Shown here piece after piece: positions 35,236 to 43,787 of a stretch of DNA of 64,000 bases. Numbering within the stretch: the stretch's first letter is position 1; each line of letters opens with the position of its first letter. Position numbers and translations under genes: made by a program. The notes under the pieces are model-generated. The model was not told where the DNA came from, made no database searches, and was given only the letters and a program-made list of their open reading frames with translations. The stretch is from Gemmatimonadaceae bacterium (GTDB lineage: Bacteria; Gemmatimonadota; Gemmatimonadetes; Gemmatimonadales; Gemmatimonadaceae), in contig JAICWO010000001.1 of NCBI GenBank assembly GCA_025934775.1, positions 1 to 64,000 of the forward strand. The letters are read 5' to 3'.

Positions 35236-35640
35236 CTAGTCTCCACGCCGAGCCAAGAGGGACCGAGCATCGGTAACCGGATCATAGGAATCGGTCATGG
35301 CCGAGGCAAGCCGATGCGTGCTTTTTCGCGGGAGATCGCCGCGACGGATCTTCGGCGCGTGCGTGCGGCCGACGTTCGCGAGCTTGCCTTCGCGAATGAG
35401 GCGACCGAGGTGATCGGCGGAGTAACCGGATTCGGCGGCGGCTTCTTGGAGCGAGAGCGGTTCATCGGACGATGCGACGAACGATGCTTCGAGATCCGCG
35501 AGCAGTGCGTCGCACAACTCGGCGCCGTCCACCATTGCGTGCATGCGGCGGAATTCGTCACGCCGTACACGCCAGCGTTCGCGGAACGCGGCGAGATGTG
35601 CGAATGGACTTACCTCTCCATTTCGTAGCGCTGATGCCAT
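35236..35640 (-). CDS. Xis-like helix-turn-helix protein
   Basis: A 134-residue protein. Residues about 63-105 (SLQEAAAESGYSADHLGRLI followed by REGKLANVGR and IRRGDLP) form a MerR-like/excisionase HTH_17 domain, which in integrases operons binds and bends attachment-site DNA. The N-terminal 60 residues are a helical region of unknown role. Directly upstream of integrase. A function as recombination directionality factor is likely but a plain regulator cannot be excluded. Confidence 0.7.
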   Translation of the reverse strand: MASALRNGEVSPFAHLAAFRERWRVRRDEFRRMHAMVDGAELCDALLADLEASFVASSDEPLSLQEAAAESGYSADHLGRLIREGKLANVGRTHAPKIRRGDLPRKSTHRLASAMTDSYDPVTDARSLLARRGD

Positions 35641-35670
35641 ACCTACTCACCTGCTGCCGTTTGTCGCTTG

Positions 35671-37461
35671 CTATCTCTCTAGTTCGTCGTCGCGACCGAG
35701 GACGACGTCCCGAATCCGTTCGCCGAGCTTGAACGCAATCGCGCGTTGTGGATCGGTGAGGACGCGCCGTAGCTGCGTGAGCTCGTTGGGTTCGAGCTGA
35801 CTCAAGCCGCGGGCGATCGTGTGTTCCAGCATGTTCCGACCTGGCGTCGAATGAACCGCGTTCTGGATCTGGCGTTCGCGATCGTTCGCGCCGTGTAGCT
35901 GTTGCCGCATTTGACTGATCGCCATCGCGGCGGTTGTTGCCGCTCGCGCGTCGATCAATTCGCCCGCGCGCTCGCTGAGATGCCATGCGGCGATTCGCGC
36001 CGTTGGGCTTTCGCGGCCAACGAGTGTTTCTTCCGTCTTGGCAAGCGAACCGAGGCGATCCGGACGTTCCTTCAACACCTCGAGCACCGCCTCTCGGCCA
36101 GAGGCCTTTAACGCCTGCTCGAACGCCGCGCGTGCATGTTCGGGTTGCTGATAGACGAGATTGAGTGCGCGATCGAAGCGTTTCTCAGCATCGGTTACGT
36201 GCGATTTCGCCATTTCCTCGAGGCGCGCTTTGGCGTTCACGTAGCCGTTTGCGATGTTGCTTACGCCAATGGCCGCGTGTCTCGCCGGGTCGTTGTACGT
36301 CTCGATCAACAGGCCGAACGCTCGTTTTCTTTCGGATGTGAGCAGTTCGCCGAATACTTCCGGGGAACTGCGAAACGTGGCGACTGCACGCTGACCGTTG
36401 AACTCGGCCGCCTCCAAGAACTGCGAATGTGCCGCACCCGGCTCGCGGTAAACACGACGAAACTCCGCTGCTACATCTTGAGAAGCGCGCTTGATCCGTT
36501 CGGCTTGGAGACTGAGTTCGTTGACCTGATACTGAATTGATGACTTCTCCGAAGATGCGTTGGACAGTTCCTTGTAAAGAGCGTCCAGCCGTTCGCGCTC
36601 ACGGATCGCCGAGGCGACTTCGGCGACAGCCGGTGAGACGGATTCGTGGCGACGTAGTACGCTGTCAGTGACGTCGCGTTCGGTCGATTCGAGTCCACGA
36701 GGCGCGCGTTCGTTCCGGTGTTCTTCGTACGAACCGCCGAATCGTCCTTCGAGCCGGCGCAACGATAAATCGCGCGCGACCAGGGACGCTTTCACCTCGT
36801 ATTCACCGTCCGTAATCACCAGGCCTTGGCTCTTTCGTTCGAGTCGAAGGCCATGGTCATTCAGGCGATTCTCGAGATCATCCCATGTCCGAGCCGTGCG
36901 GTAGTCGGGAAGATGTTCCTTCACGCGCGTCGTGAATTCCTCGCTCACAGCGCGGTCGCGACGCGCGAGTTCTTGACTGTCGCGCTCGTATAGCGTGCCT
37001 GGTACAGAACGCAGGCCGAGTTCGTGTTCCTCTTCGCGTAACACGCGCTCGATTGCTGGGCGATCCTGCCAGCGTTCCCACGCGCGCAGCGTGTCCGGAT
37101 GAACGCGATTCACCATGATGTGAACGTGCGCGTGCTCGCGGTCATTGTGCGCCACGAGGAGCGCCTGGTGCTCCGACAATCCGAGTTCATTGAGGGCACG
37201 ATCCGCAACGCGTTCCATCATTTCGCGATTGACGGGGTCGTCTGGATCGAATGCGATTGTCAGGTGATAGACCGGGTACTCAACGCGCGGATTCTGCGCG
37301 GCGGTTGCTCGCATTAAAGCCGCGGCGAGTTCCGGATCGTCGGTGCCGAGGTTCCGGCTGACGGTCCACTCGGCGCGGTTCTCCTGGTCCCGGTCGCGGC
37401 CGTGAATCAGGTACTCCTGGAGCCCGACGAAGCTTCGGCCGCTGGATGTCTTGGCGATCAC
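35671..37461 (-). CDS. MOBP-type relaxase
   Basis: A 596-residue mobilization relaxase that nicks oriT and stays bound to the transferred strand. It opens with MIAKTSSGRSFVGLQEYL, typical of the relaxase/mobilization nuclease domain, with the probable catalytic Tyr17. The metal-binding three-histidine motif is EHAHVHIMVNRVH (His110, His112, His114). The rest is long helical region with no helicase or primase motifs. GTG start overlapping the MobC-like stop by 4 bases. As there is no coupling protein or secretion system, a helper conjugative element is needed. Confidence 0.93.
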   Translation of the reverse strand: MIAKTSSGRSFVGLQEYLIHGRDRDQENRAEWTVSRNLGTDDPELAAALMRATAAQNPRVEYPVYHLTIAFDPDDPVNREMMERVADRALNELGLSEHQALLVAHNDREHAHVHIMVNRVHPDTLRAWERWQDRPAIERVLREEEHELGLRSVPGTLYERDSQELARRDRAVSEEFTTRVKEHLPDYRTARTWDDLENRLNDHGLRLERKSQGLVITDGEYEVKASLVARDLSLRRLEGRFGGSYEEHRNERAPRGLESTERDVTDSVLRRHESVSPAVAEVASAIRERERLDALYKELSNASSEKSSIQYQVNELSLQAERIKRASQDVAAEFRRVYREPGAAHSQFLEAAEFNGQRAVATFRSSPEVFGELLTSERKRAFGLLIETYNDPARHAAIGVSNIANGYVNAKARLEEMAKSHVTDAEKRFDRALNLVYQQPEHARAAFEQALKASGREAVLEVLKERPDRLGSLAKTEETLVGRESPTARIAAWHLSERAGELIDARAATTAAMAISQMRQQLHGANDRERQIQNAVHSTPGRNMLEHTIARGLSQLEPNELTQLRRVLTDPQRAIAFKLGERIRDVVLGRDDELER

Positions 37462-38006
37462 CAGAGGGCTCCCTGAGCGGGATCGTCGTTGTCCGAATGA
37501 ATCGGCCGACGTGGGGCGCGAGATGTACCCCGCTCGCGGATCACGTCGCTGGGTTCAACGGCCGTCTCGATAGGGACGGGTTCGTCGAGTTTTCGGGATT
37601 CACGGGTCTGCGGCACGCCGCGCGGCTTGCGAGTAATCAGCGATCGAATCGCGGTCTCGTGCGCGGCTAATGCTGCGTCCAGACGTTGGCACATTCGCTT
37701 GAGATCCGACGCGAAGTCGGCGGCGAGCGAACACGTTTCGGTGACAGCCGCGTCGTCGCTAAAGTCGGTTCTGAGTTCGTGCAGCTCGCGACCGACCTTC
37801 GCCATTTCGGCGAGAATTGGATCGATGTCTGCGCGGCGCCGGGTCCTCGGAACGCGCTCGAATACGATGTCTCGAATCAGCGCGGAGAACGATCGGCCGG
37901 AGAAGCGCGCGAGCCCCTCGAGGTTCTCGGCTTCCTGCGGAGAGAAGCGGACGAGCTTTACGACGGTGCGACGAGAGGCACTGTCACTGGAATGACGTTT
38001 GGACAT
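37458..38006 (-). CDS. MobC-like relaxosome accessory protein
   Basis: A 182-residue protein from the ATG at 38,006. Residues 10-60 (VVKLVRFSPQEAENLEGLAR then FSGRSFSALIRDIVFER) have the ribbon-helix-helix pattern of MobC-type relaxosome proteins, followed by a helical segment and a basic tail. It should bind near oriT and help the relaxase, with which it is coupled (GTGA overlap). In-frame codons upstream of 38,006 are unlikely to be translated. Confidence 0.8.
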   Translation of the reverse strand: MSKRHSSDSASRRTVVKLVRFSPQEAENLEGLARFSGRSFSALIRDIVFERVPRTRRRADIDPILAEMAKVGRELHELRTDFSDDAAVTETCSLAADFASDLKRMCQRLDAALAAHETAIRSLITRKPRGVPQTRESRKLDEPVPIETAVEPSDVIRERGTSRAPRRPIHSDNDDPAQGALW

Positions 38007-38139
38007 CGGGATGCATCCATGATGCGCGATTGGTCGCGCTCCGCATGGATGTACTTCGGCGCCGCGCTCAGCGTTCTCATGGCACAACGATCATGCCGGG
38101 CCTTGAGCGCCGCAGGCGCGAATGGGAAAGCCAGGAGCT

Positions 38140-38176
38140 GATATCTGGTGCCGCGCACCGCGCGTGCACCGATATC
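38140..38176. repeat. Inverted repeat upstream of mobC, candidate oriT or operator
   Basis: GATATCTGGTGC (38,140-38,151) and GCACCGATATC (38,166-38,176) pair with one bulged base around a 14-base GC-rich loop. It lies about 135 bases upstream of the mobC gene, where oriT is usually found in MOBP elements. Confidence 0.5.
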
Positions 38177-38225
38177 GCTCCTCTTGCTTGTACAATCTTT
38201 AAGGTGCCGCGGCAGAGATACCCGT

Positions 38226-38531
38226 CTACCGGTTGCGCGATGATCGCGGTCGGCGAGCTGCGGATTCGGTTCCGGAACGCGGACGATTTCGATCGAGGTA
38301 TTTGATGAGTGCGAGCGCTGCGGGGACTGGGTCGACGTTGCGATAGCCTGTGACGTCGTCGGTCATCGGGTTGATCACGACGACTACGACGTCCTGGCTA
38401 CGCGCCGCATCGCTCATTCGTACAATATCGATTAGGTCGCGCGCTTCCTTCAATCGTTGCTTACGTGCGCGAGCCGGCGCCGAGACATCGCCCTTCGGGG
38501 GCGTCCTATCTGCTCGTTTTCGTGCTGGCAT
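38226..38531 (-). CDS. Small element protein of unknown function
   Basis: A 101-residue, basic protein (MPARKRADRTPPKG start). The middle, ARDLIDIVRMSDAARSQDVV, and a hydrophobic strand VVVVVINPMTDDVTGYRN suggest a small alpha/beta fold. The C-terminus is Arg-rich. No family recognised. It overlaps the zinc-finger-like gene upstream by 26 bases and reads with the mobility genes, so it is probably part of that operon. Confidence 0.6.
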   Translation of the reverse strand: MPARKRADRTPPKGDVSAPARARKQRLKEARDLIDIVRMSDAARSQDVVVVVINPMTDDVTGYRNVDPVPAALALIKYLDRNRPRSGTESAARRPRSSRNR

Positions 38532-38766
38532 GCGCGGCCTCGTTAGCGGACGCGGTTGCTTCGCTATCGTCGATTTCCTCGAGACTCGCGCCGAGTGCTC
38601 GGAGCTGCCGGTGCCAGATCAAACGGCAGATGTGACAGTGACGCTGGATCGTTATTCGTTCGTCGGGCCAGACGCAGCGGAAGGCCTGCGTCTCGAGGTC
38701 AGTTCGCCCACAACCATTGCAGCGGGACGGCGGACGGGCTGTCGTCGTTCGACGGCACTCGAACAT
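38506..38766 (-). CDS. Small zinc-ribbon-like protein
   Basis: An 86-residue protein with cysteine pairs CNGC (residues 16-19) and CHIC plus a His (about residues 44-48), a layout that could bind one zinc ion. An acidic C-terminal tail follows. The ATG is preceded by GGAG, which lies in the operator-like repeat region between this gene and the divergent XRE gene. First gene of the leftward mobility operon. Function unknown. Confidence 0.6.
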   Translation of the reverse strand: MFECRRTTTARPPSRCNGCGRTDLETQAFRCVWPDERITIQRHCHICRLIWHRQLRALGASLEEIDDSEATASANEAAHASTKTSR

Positions 38767-38771
38767 TATGT

Positions 38772-38813
38772 CTCCAATAGACGGTGCTCCTATAGATTGT
38801 AGTTCTATTGGAG
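38772..38813. promoter_or_regulatory. Operator-like triple 9-mer between mobility and cargo halves
   Basis: CTCCAATAG at 38,772-38,780, CTCCTATAG at 38,787-38,795 and the inverted CTATTGGAG at 38,805-38,813. The outer pair forms a perfect inverted repeat. They lie between the divergent zinc-ribbon gene and the XRE gene, whose product is the likely binder. On the minus strand a TACAAT sequence within the region may be a -10. Confidence 0.55.
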
Positions 38814-38834
38814 TAGTTTCGCCAGGCTTCCGGC

Positions 38835-39068
38835 ATGCGAACTTTGCCCGAAGCGTTCGGCGATGCGGTCCGTCGCCTCCGAGCTGATCGCGGATTTTCT
38901 CAGGAAGATTTCGCCGCCCACGCGGGGATCAGCCGGACCTACATGAGCGAGATCGAGCGGGGCGTAACCAACGTGTCGCTTGATACCATTGACCGCGTCG
39001 CGCGTGGCCTCAGCATCGGCCTGAGCGAGCTGTTTAGAGAGGTTGATTCGGAGAGGCGAGCTCGGTGA
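38835..39068 (+). CDS. Small XRE-family regulator, controller-protein-like
   Basis: A 77-residue protein that is only an XRE/Cro helix-turn-helix domain: DAVRRLRADRGFSQEDFAAH then AGISRTYMSEIERGVTNVSL. Its length and the SRTYMSEIERG sequence resemble the C proteins that time expression of restriction-modification genes, which fits a DNA methyltransferase in the same element. It probably controls the island through the operator-like repeats just upstream (inference). No good ribosome-binding site is seen, so it may be leaderless. Confidence 0.88.
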   Translation: MRTLPEAFGDAVRRLRADRGFSQEDFAAHAGISRTYMSEIERGVTNVSLDTIDRVARGLSIGLSELFREVDSERRAR

Positions 39069-39266
39069 ACCGAAGCCTCCGGGGGCCCTGATCACCCCGC
39101 TGCCACAACGCCGAGGCCAGACTCCGCCACGCGCTCTCCTCGATGGCGGTTTGAGGTTTCTCTTGATACGATAAGGGTGCAACGGGTCCGGCTAGAATGC
39201 GCCGACGGCGCCCGATGCCTCGTCGCCCATCATCTGCGTAAATCGCTGTTATGAAAGGAGATTGGC

Positions 39267-41837
39267 ATGGCAGCTCCCCGACGCGTCCGCACCATGCTTC
39301 ATGGCGATCAGCGAATCGAGGCCACGGAACTCGAACTGCTCCACACGCCTGCGCTCCAGCGCCTTTATGACTTGCACCAGCTTGGGCTCACAGACCGCGT
39401 GTTTGTCGACGCGTCGCACTCGCGGTTTCAGCATGTAATTGGCGTGATGGAGCAGGTCGACAACATCCTCGACGCAGTATCCAGCAACCTCGACCGGCAA
39501 CCCAATCGATCTCTCGAGTATCGCACTGCCAAGGGAGAGATTGCCGAGGTAACTGCCGCAGAACTGGCGAATTACGTCCGCCTACGCCGCCGTGCCGCAC
39601 GGCTGATGGGACTTCTGCATGATCTGACTCACGCGCCGTTTGGGCACACGTTAGAAGACGAAATTGAGCTTCAACCAGAAAAACACGACGAGCCGCAGCG
39701 GCAGGCGGATGCGTTCTATCGGCTGGTTTGCCAATACATTGGCTGGCTGGCGATCGACAATCTAGGAGCACAATATTCAGCGCCGCCGCTTGCGGCGATT
39801 GGGATTGGGGGAGCGAATTCCGCGGACGAGCGGTTGGCGTTACTCCTTGACGCTCCTTCCCTCACGGCACCGCCGGTCGATGCGGAGTTCATCGACGGCG
39901 TTGCGCGCATGGTTGCCCCGGTGCTCGATAGGCGTCGTGAAGGCTCTAGCCCAACCCGCGCCGCAGGCGCCGACGAAGTCGTGCAGTTATTCCGCGATCT
40001 TCGCTTTGCGATGCGTGCGTTGCTGTGGCTCGACGCGCTTCACAAAGACAAGCTAGACGACCTTCATCCTGACGAGCCGAACCCAGCTATTCGACGAGAC
40101 GGAAACTATCCGTTCGAGCAGTTAATTGACGCCGTGCTTCGTCATTTAGCTGAGCCGCCGGTGACGGGTCTTGGCGCGTTTCATCTGCAACGCGATGCGT
40201 TCCTACTCGACGTTATCGGGAATACGATCTGCGCAGATCTCTTGGACTACGCCGAACGCGATTCCCACTTCGCCGGCCTCAAGCTCGACTACGACGTCAA
40301 TCGCATTGTCGAGAACTTCACACTTGTCTCCCACTGCCGGACACGGACCCCCTCCAAGAACACACGCGATCACGGGTCGCTCGAGCCGTTTCTCCGCACG
40401 GCCATCTCAATCTTCTCTCACAAACTTCGAATCGATGTTCCAGGCGAGCTAATGAATCTCCTGCAGGTGCGCTTCTATGTGTACCAGCGTGTCCTCTTTC
40501 ATCCGACCAAGTGCATTGCCGGAGCAATGCTTGGGTCGGCGATTCAGCTAGTCGGTTGGCGCGCACGTGATGAAAAATCGCAACGCGATCGGCCAACCCT
40601 GCCGCTCCAGTATCGCTTTATCGGCGATGCAGCGTTTCTCCACGAGGTGAGCGAAGTTGCGCGGCTACTGAGAAACATGCTTCTGAGCAGGGTCAGCGTT
40701 GATGCGAAGAATGGCTTACGGCCTCTGAGCGATTTCGAGTCTGAGATCCTGTTTCAGCTTGGAGCACTGCCCGAAACGAGCCTTTCGAGAGCAACTCGCG
40801 AGCTTGTCTCGTCGAGGCGCTCGGAGTCGCTAAACGATGTTCTCGCTGATCTCCACGCGGCGATCCGGCTGCTTGGTCGTCTCGCCGCACGGCGGTATCA
40901 CCGGCCCGTGTTCAGATTGCTTCCCAACGTATCGATTCCGGGCTTTGGGACGAATGTGACTGGGGTCGCGGCATTCTTCCTGAACGCCGACACTCGCGCG
41001 AAAGCTGAACGTGAGATTGAGCAGCGCTGCGGTCTCCCGCGAGGAACCGTTACCATTCACTGCCCGAATGCAGACGGCCCGAGAAAAATCGCTGAGATTC
41101 TAATTCTCGGTGAGCGCGATGGCGTGGAAGAGGCTGTTCCGCTCCGTGAAATCCAGCGCATTGATGACAAGATCTTCGCGAAACATCAGAAGGCAATCGA
41201 AGCTGTCGAAGAGATGTATGCATCAATGTGGCGCTTGGTTGTTAGCGTTGCGCCACCGTTCGACGAGAGGTTCGCGATGTTGGCGCCGCGAATTGGTCGA
41301 GTCTTGTATGCCGCGCTCCGCCGGCAGACGTATGCGAGTGCTTATGGCAGCCGGAGTGAGGTTGAACTGGATGGGGACGCAGCTGTACGCGCCGTCCCAA
41401 ACGATCCGACGATGCTACGCGAACTACAGGCCGCTTGGCAGCGCGACGAGGCGGGTCCGCCGCGCGTTAGACTGGTGTACGACGACGGTCGGCTTGAGCA
41501 TAGGACGGAGTCCTTTGTACGCGTTGCCGACGAGGCTATTCCGCGCCTTGAGACGGTGAGCGAAGAGATTCGCGGATTGGTGCGTACCGGCCGCTGGGCC
41601 GCCGGAGTGCCGATCGAGGCCGGTCTGTCGGAGATTCTTGGCCGCGTGATTGTGCCGGCTCCAGCTGCCACGGAGGCCGTAGGTAACGCTGCCCAAGTGC
41701 CGCTCGCTGAGAGTCCACCAAGTCGTCGGAAAGGTGCGAAGCCGAAACAACCGGACGCTACGCTTCCGGATTTGCTGCTCCAAGCGGAAAACAGCGATGA
41801 GCTGCCACCATCCAGCGAGCCTCCGTTGGCGCAATGA
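39267..41837 (+). CDS. HD-domain phosphohydrolase, SAMHD1/COG1078-like, large
   Basis: An 856-residue protein. Residues 20-140 match the HD fold of the SAMHD1/COG1078 family: LELLHTPALQRLYDLHQLG, then DASHSRFQHVIGVM (metal His56), then LLHDLTHAPFGHTLEDEI with His118-Asp119 and further His. The late metal-ligand motif ADLLDYAERD is at about residues 323-332, as in VDKWDYFARD of SAMHD1. Members cleave dNTPs or related nucleotides. The C-terminal half (400-856) has no domain I know and ends in a Lys/Pro-rich tail. ATG with AAAGGAG 6 bases upstream. Its stop overlaps the next gene (ATGA). Confidence 0.87.
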   Translation: MAAPRRVRTMLHGDQRIEATELELLHTPALQRLYDLHQLGLTDRVFVDASHSRFQHVIGVMEQVDNILDAVSSNLDRQPNRSLEYRTAKGEIAEVTAAELANYVRLRRRAARLMGLLHDLTHAPFGHTLEDEIELQPEKHDEPQRQADAFYRLVCQYIGWLAIDNLGAQYSAPPLAAIGIGGANSADERLALLLDAPSLTAPPVDAEFIDGVARMVAPVLDRRREGSSPTRAAGADEVVQLFRDLRFAMRALLWLDALHKDKLDDLHPDEPNPAIRRDGNYPFEQLIDAVLRHLAEPPVTGLGAFHLQRDAFLLDVIGNTICADLLDYAERDSHFAGLKLDYDVNRIVENFTLVSHCRTRTPSKNTRDHGSLEPFLRTAISIFSHKLRIDVPGELMNLLQVRFYVYQRVLFHPTKCIAGAMLGSAIQLVGWRARDEKSQRDRPTLPLQYRFIGDAAFLHEVSEVARLLRNMLLSRVSVDAKNGLRPLSDFESEILFQLGALPETSLSRATRELVSSRRSESLNDVLADLHAAIRLLGRLAARRYHRPVFRLLPNVSIPGFGTNVTGVAAFFLNADTRAKAEREIEQRCGLPRGTVTIHCPNADGPRKIAEILILGERDGVEEAVPLREIQRIDDKIFAKHQKAIEAVEEMYASMWRLVVSVAPPFDERFAMLAPRIGRVLYAALRRQTYASAYGSRSEVELDGDAAVRAVPNDPTMLRELQAAWQRDEAGPPRVRLVYDDGRLEHRTESFVRVADEAIPRLETVSEEIRGLVRTGRWAAGVPIEAGLSEILGRVIVPAPAATEAVGNAAQVPLAESPPSRRKGAKPKQPDATLPDLLLQAENSDELPPSSEPPLAQ

Positions 41838-43138
41838 CCGTTTGGGCGAGTTCTCATTCTGGCGAGTCGCGATCCGGTAAGGCCGGCGAACGAGCCGCCT
41901 GGCGCACTAGCCTGTGCAGAGAAGATCTGCAGCGGCTACTGCACGAGACGAGCGGCGCAGACTCGGTACTCCGTTGGGCGCGGCCATTCATGCGCCGCAG
42001 CGGTAATTTGCCGTTGCTTTCCGCGGCGGATAGCTCCATCTCCGACGTCCTTGCGCAATCGGGCGCTGCAGATGACGCGGGATCGCCTCCGGTTCGCTTG
42101 ACTCGGATCGCTCGACATCTCGGCGTACGTCTCTACTTCCCGCCGCCCGCCGACTCGCATGTGGCCCGCGAACAATCGACGCCCGATCCGCGAGGTTACT
42201 TCGGAACAATTGTCCCTGACGGTGATCGAGGATGGGTCCTACATGTGCGAACGCGAATAGAGCGGTTTGCCCGTGAGACCGTCGCGCACGAAATGAGCCA
42301 CGCGATTTTGTTTCGTCGTGCCGAGCGAAACGATCTTTTGGCCTGGCGGAGCGCCGACTGGAGTGAAACGGAAGAATCGCTCGTCAATTACATGGCACGT
42401 TCGCTCCTCGCGCCGGCAAACCTCGTCGATCTGACAACGGGAGACAGCCGTAGTCTTTCGTCTTTTGTCGTAAAGCGGATTGCACACCGTTTCCGCGTTC
42501 CGTACCGAGTTGCAGCGGCACGCTGGCTGGACATTGGTGACCGCTTCGAGCGCCCCGTTCGGGCGTTCATCTTGTGGCGCCAATACCATCCGTTCGATGA
42601 ACGGCGCGTCGTGGCGTGCTTCTCACATTACGCCGACGCGACAAGGCAACTCCGGCGCGTTTCGAGAATACTAAACGGCGCTTTGGGACATTACAGCTTC
42701 GTCGATGCCCTCGGATTGTGGCGTCGGATTCTGCACCCGGACTGGCCCCACCCTGCCGCCTGGGCAACGACATCACCGCGCGAGGAGGAACTCGTTCGTG
42801 AGATGTCGCCATTCTGTGTGCAGCTGGTTCGCGATGTCGACCCGACGCGGGTCGAAGCGTTTGTTGACTCCTCCTCCCGGTTCTTCTTCCGACCGGAGTG
42901 GGTGCTCTGGCGGGGGCGACCGCTCGATTCGTTTGTGCCTGAACGGCGTGGCGCTGCGCGTGCTGGTTCACTCGTTGAGGCCAGCGCCGCCGCGGGCGAG
43001 TCCGCGCACTCCTCCGCCGTGGAGAACGTGAACATAGGCGACCTAAGGGGCGAGTACTTCGTCGATGCGTTCGGCCACGGGAGCGCCGAAAAAGGGCTTC
43101 GCTTTGTGCTTTGTGCCTACTGTGATCTGCCCGAGTAG
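41834..43138 (+). CDS. ImmA/IrrE-type zinc metallopeptidase
   Basis: A 434-residue protein coupled to the HD gene (ATGA overlap). Residues 85-200 carry the ImmA/IrrE pattern: RLTRIARHLGVRLYFPP, then the zinc site TVAHEMSHAILF (His152, Glu153, His156), then SETEESLVNYMARSLLAP with the third ligand Glu. ImmA-like peptidases cleave XRE-type repressors, which makes the island's XRE protein at 38,835-39,068 a possible target. The C-terminal 220 residues are unfamiliar and could be a sensor. Family length is usually shorter, so this is an extended version. Confidence 0.85.
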   Translation: MTVWASSHSGESRSGKAGERAAWRTSLCREDLQRLLHETSGADSVLRWARPFMRRSGNLPLLSAADSSISDVLAQSGAADDAGSPPVRLTRIARHLGVRLYFPPPADSHVAREQSTPDPRGYFGTIVPDGDRGWVLHVRTRIERFARETVAHEMSHAILFRRAERNDLLAWRSADWSETEESLVNYMARSLLAPANLVDLTTGDSRSLSSFVVKRIAHRFRVPYRVAAARWLDIGDRFERPVRAFILWRQYHPFDERRVVACFSHYADATRQLRRVSRILNGALGHYSFVDALGLWRRILHPDWPHPAAWATTSPREEELVREMSPFCVQLVRDVDPTRVEAFVDSSSRFFFRPEWVLWRGRPLDSFVPERRGAARAGSLVEASAAAGESAHSSAVENVNIGDLRGEYFVDAFGHGSAEKGLRFVLCAYCDLPE

Positions 43139-43553
43139 AGTTCGCGGCCGTCGCGGATGGATAGCGCTTCCCCAGCTAACGCACCTTGATCGACCCCCGT
43201 GATGGGTCTGCATTTTCCAATAGCACCGCTATGGGGCGCCGGTCACCATCAACTAGCATACGAGAAGGTTCTAAGGAACTAGAATTGACGACGACCTGCT
43301 GGTGATGGTCGAGCGCTTAGGCCTTGCATGGCGAATTCGCGGTCATGAAGTCTACAGCTGTACAGTGCACAGCAACTAAGAGGGCGACGATTGTGCGTAG
43401 CCGAGACCCGAGCCAGCTCTCGCTTCATCCATCATTCGGCGAGAGCTAGCTAAGCTCCAGGGTTCATACCCGAGGTTCGTGTCCGGATTTTGTACGGATA
43501 TTAACCGTCAAATAACTGGTTGTGTTGCGGTGTAAATACGGCGATATATCCGA
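43139..43553. other. 415-base intergenic region in the cargo with hairpin and operator-like site
   Basis: No gene is supported. An imperfect inverted site CCAATAG-5-CTATGGG at 43,217-43,235 resembles the 9-mers near the XRE gene. A perfect 9-bp hairpin AGCTCTCGC/GCGAGAGCT lies at 43,415-43,447 and is followed by an AGCT-rich run. The region separates the HD-peptidase pair from the methyltransferase operon and probably contains that operon's promoter or a small RNA. Confidence 0.5.
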
Positions 43554-43787
43554 GTGCCTCGGCCAAAGAAGGTTTCTGAAGAATTACTCGGCGAGCGTCT
43601 GGAAGTCCGGCTAACGGCGGACGACAAGGCGGCTTTTCTTGTCGCAGCGCGAGCCGACGGCCTGTCATCGCTCTCGGAGTGGTTTCGATGGATAGCAAGA
43701 CGTCGCGTCGCGAGCCTCGGGATCGCCGAAAGAGAACGAACCCCAGCGTCGTCGTCAGGCCGAACGGGAGGATCGCGTGACCTTTGA
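43554..43787 (+). CDS. Small ribbon-helix-helix-like protein
   Basis: A 77-residue protein with a GTG start. LGERLEVRLTADDKAAFLVA then ARADGLSSLSEWFRWIARRR has the strand-helix-helix pattern of CopG/Arc-type DNA-binding proteins, also seen in antitoxins and MobC-like proteins. The tail is Ser/Gly/Arg-rich. Its end overlaps the methyltransferase start by 11 bases, so it is the first gene of a coupled operon ending in a PIN protein, where it could act as antitoxin-like regulator (inference). Confidence 0.68.
   Translation: MPRPKKVSEELLGERLEVRLTADDKAAFLVAARADGLSSLSEWFRWIARRRVASLGIAERERTPASSSGRTGGSRDL

Noticed and set aside
38835-41837. Treating the XRE and HD proteins as a two-gene toxin-antitoxin system
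   Set aside because: A 198-base gap separates them, and the HD gene is coupled to the peptidase rather than to the regulator.
43290-43380. Short reading frame in the cargo gap that gives MVERLGLAWRIRGHEVY
   Set aside because: Only 24 residues and no ribosome-binding site; could be chance or a gene remnant.
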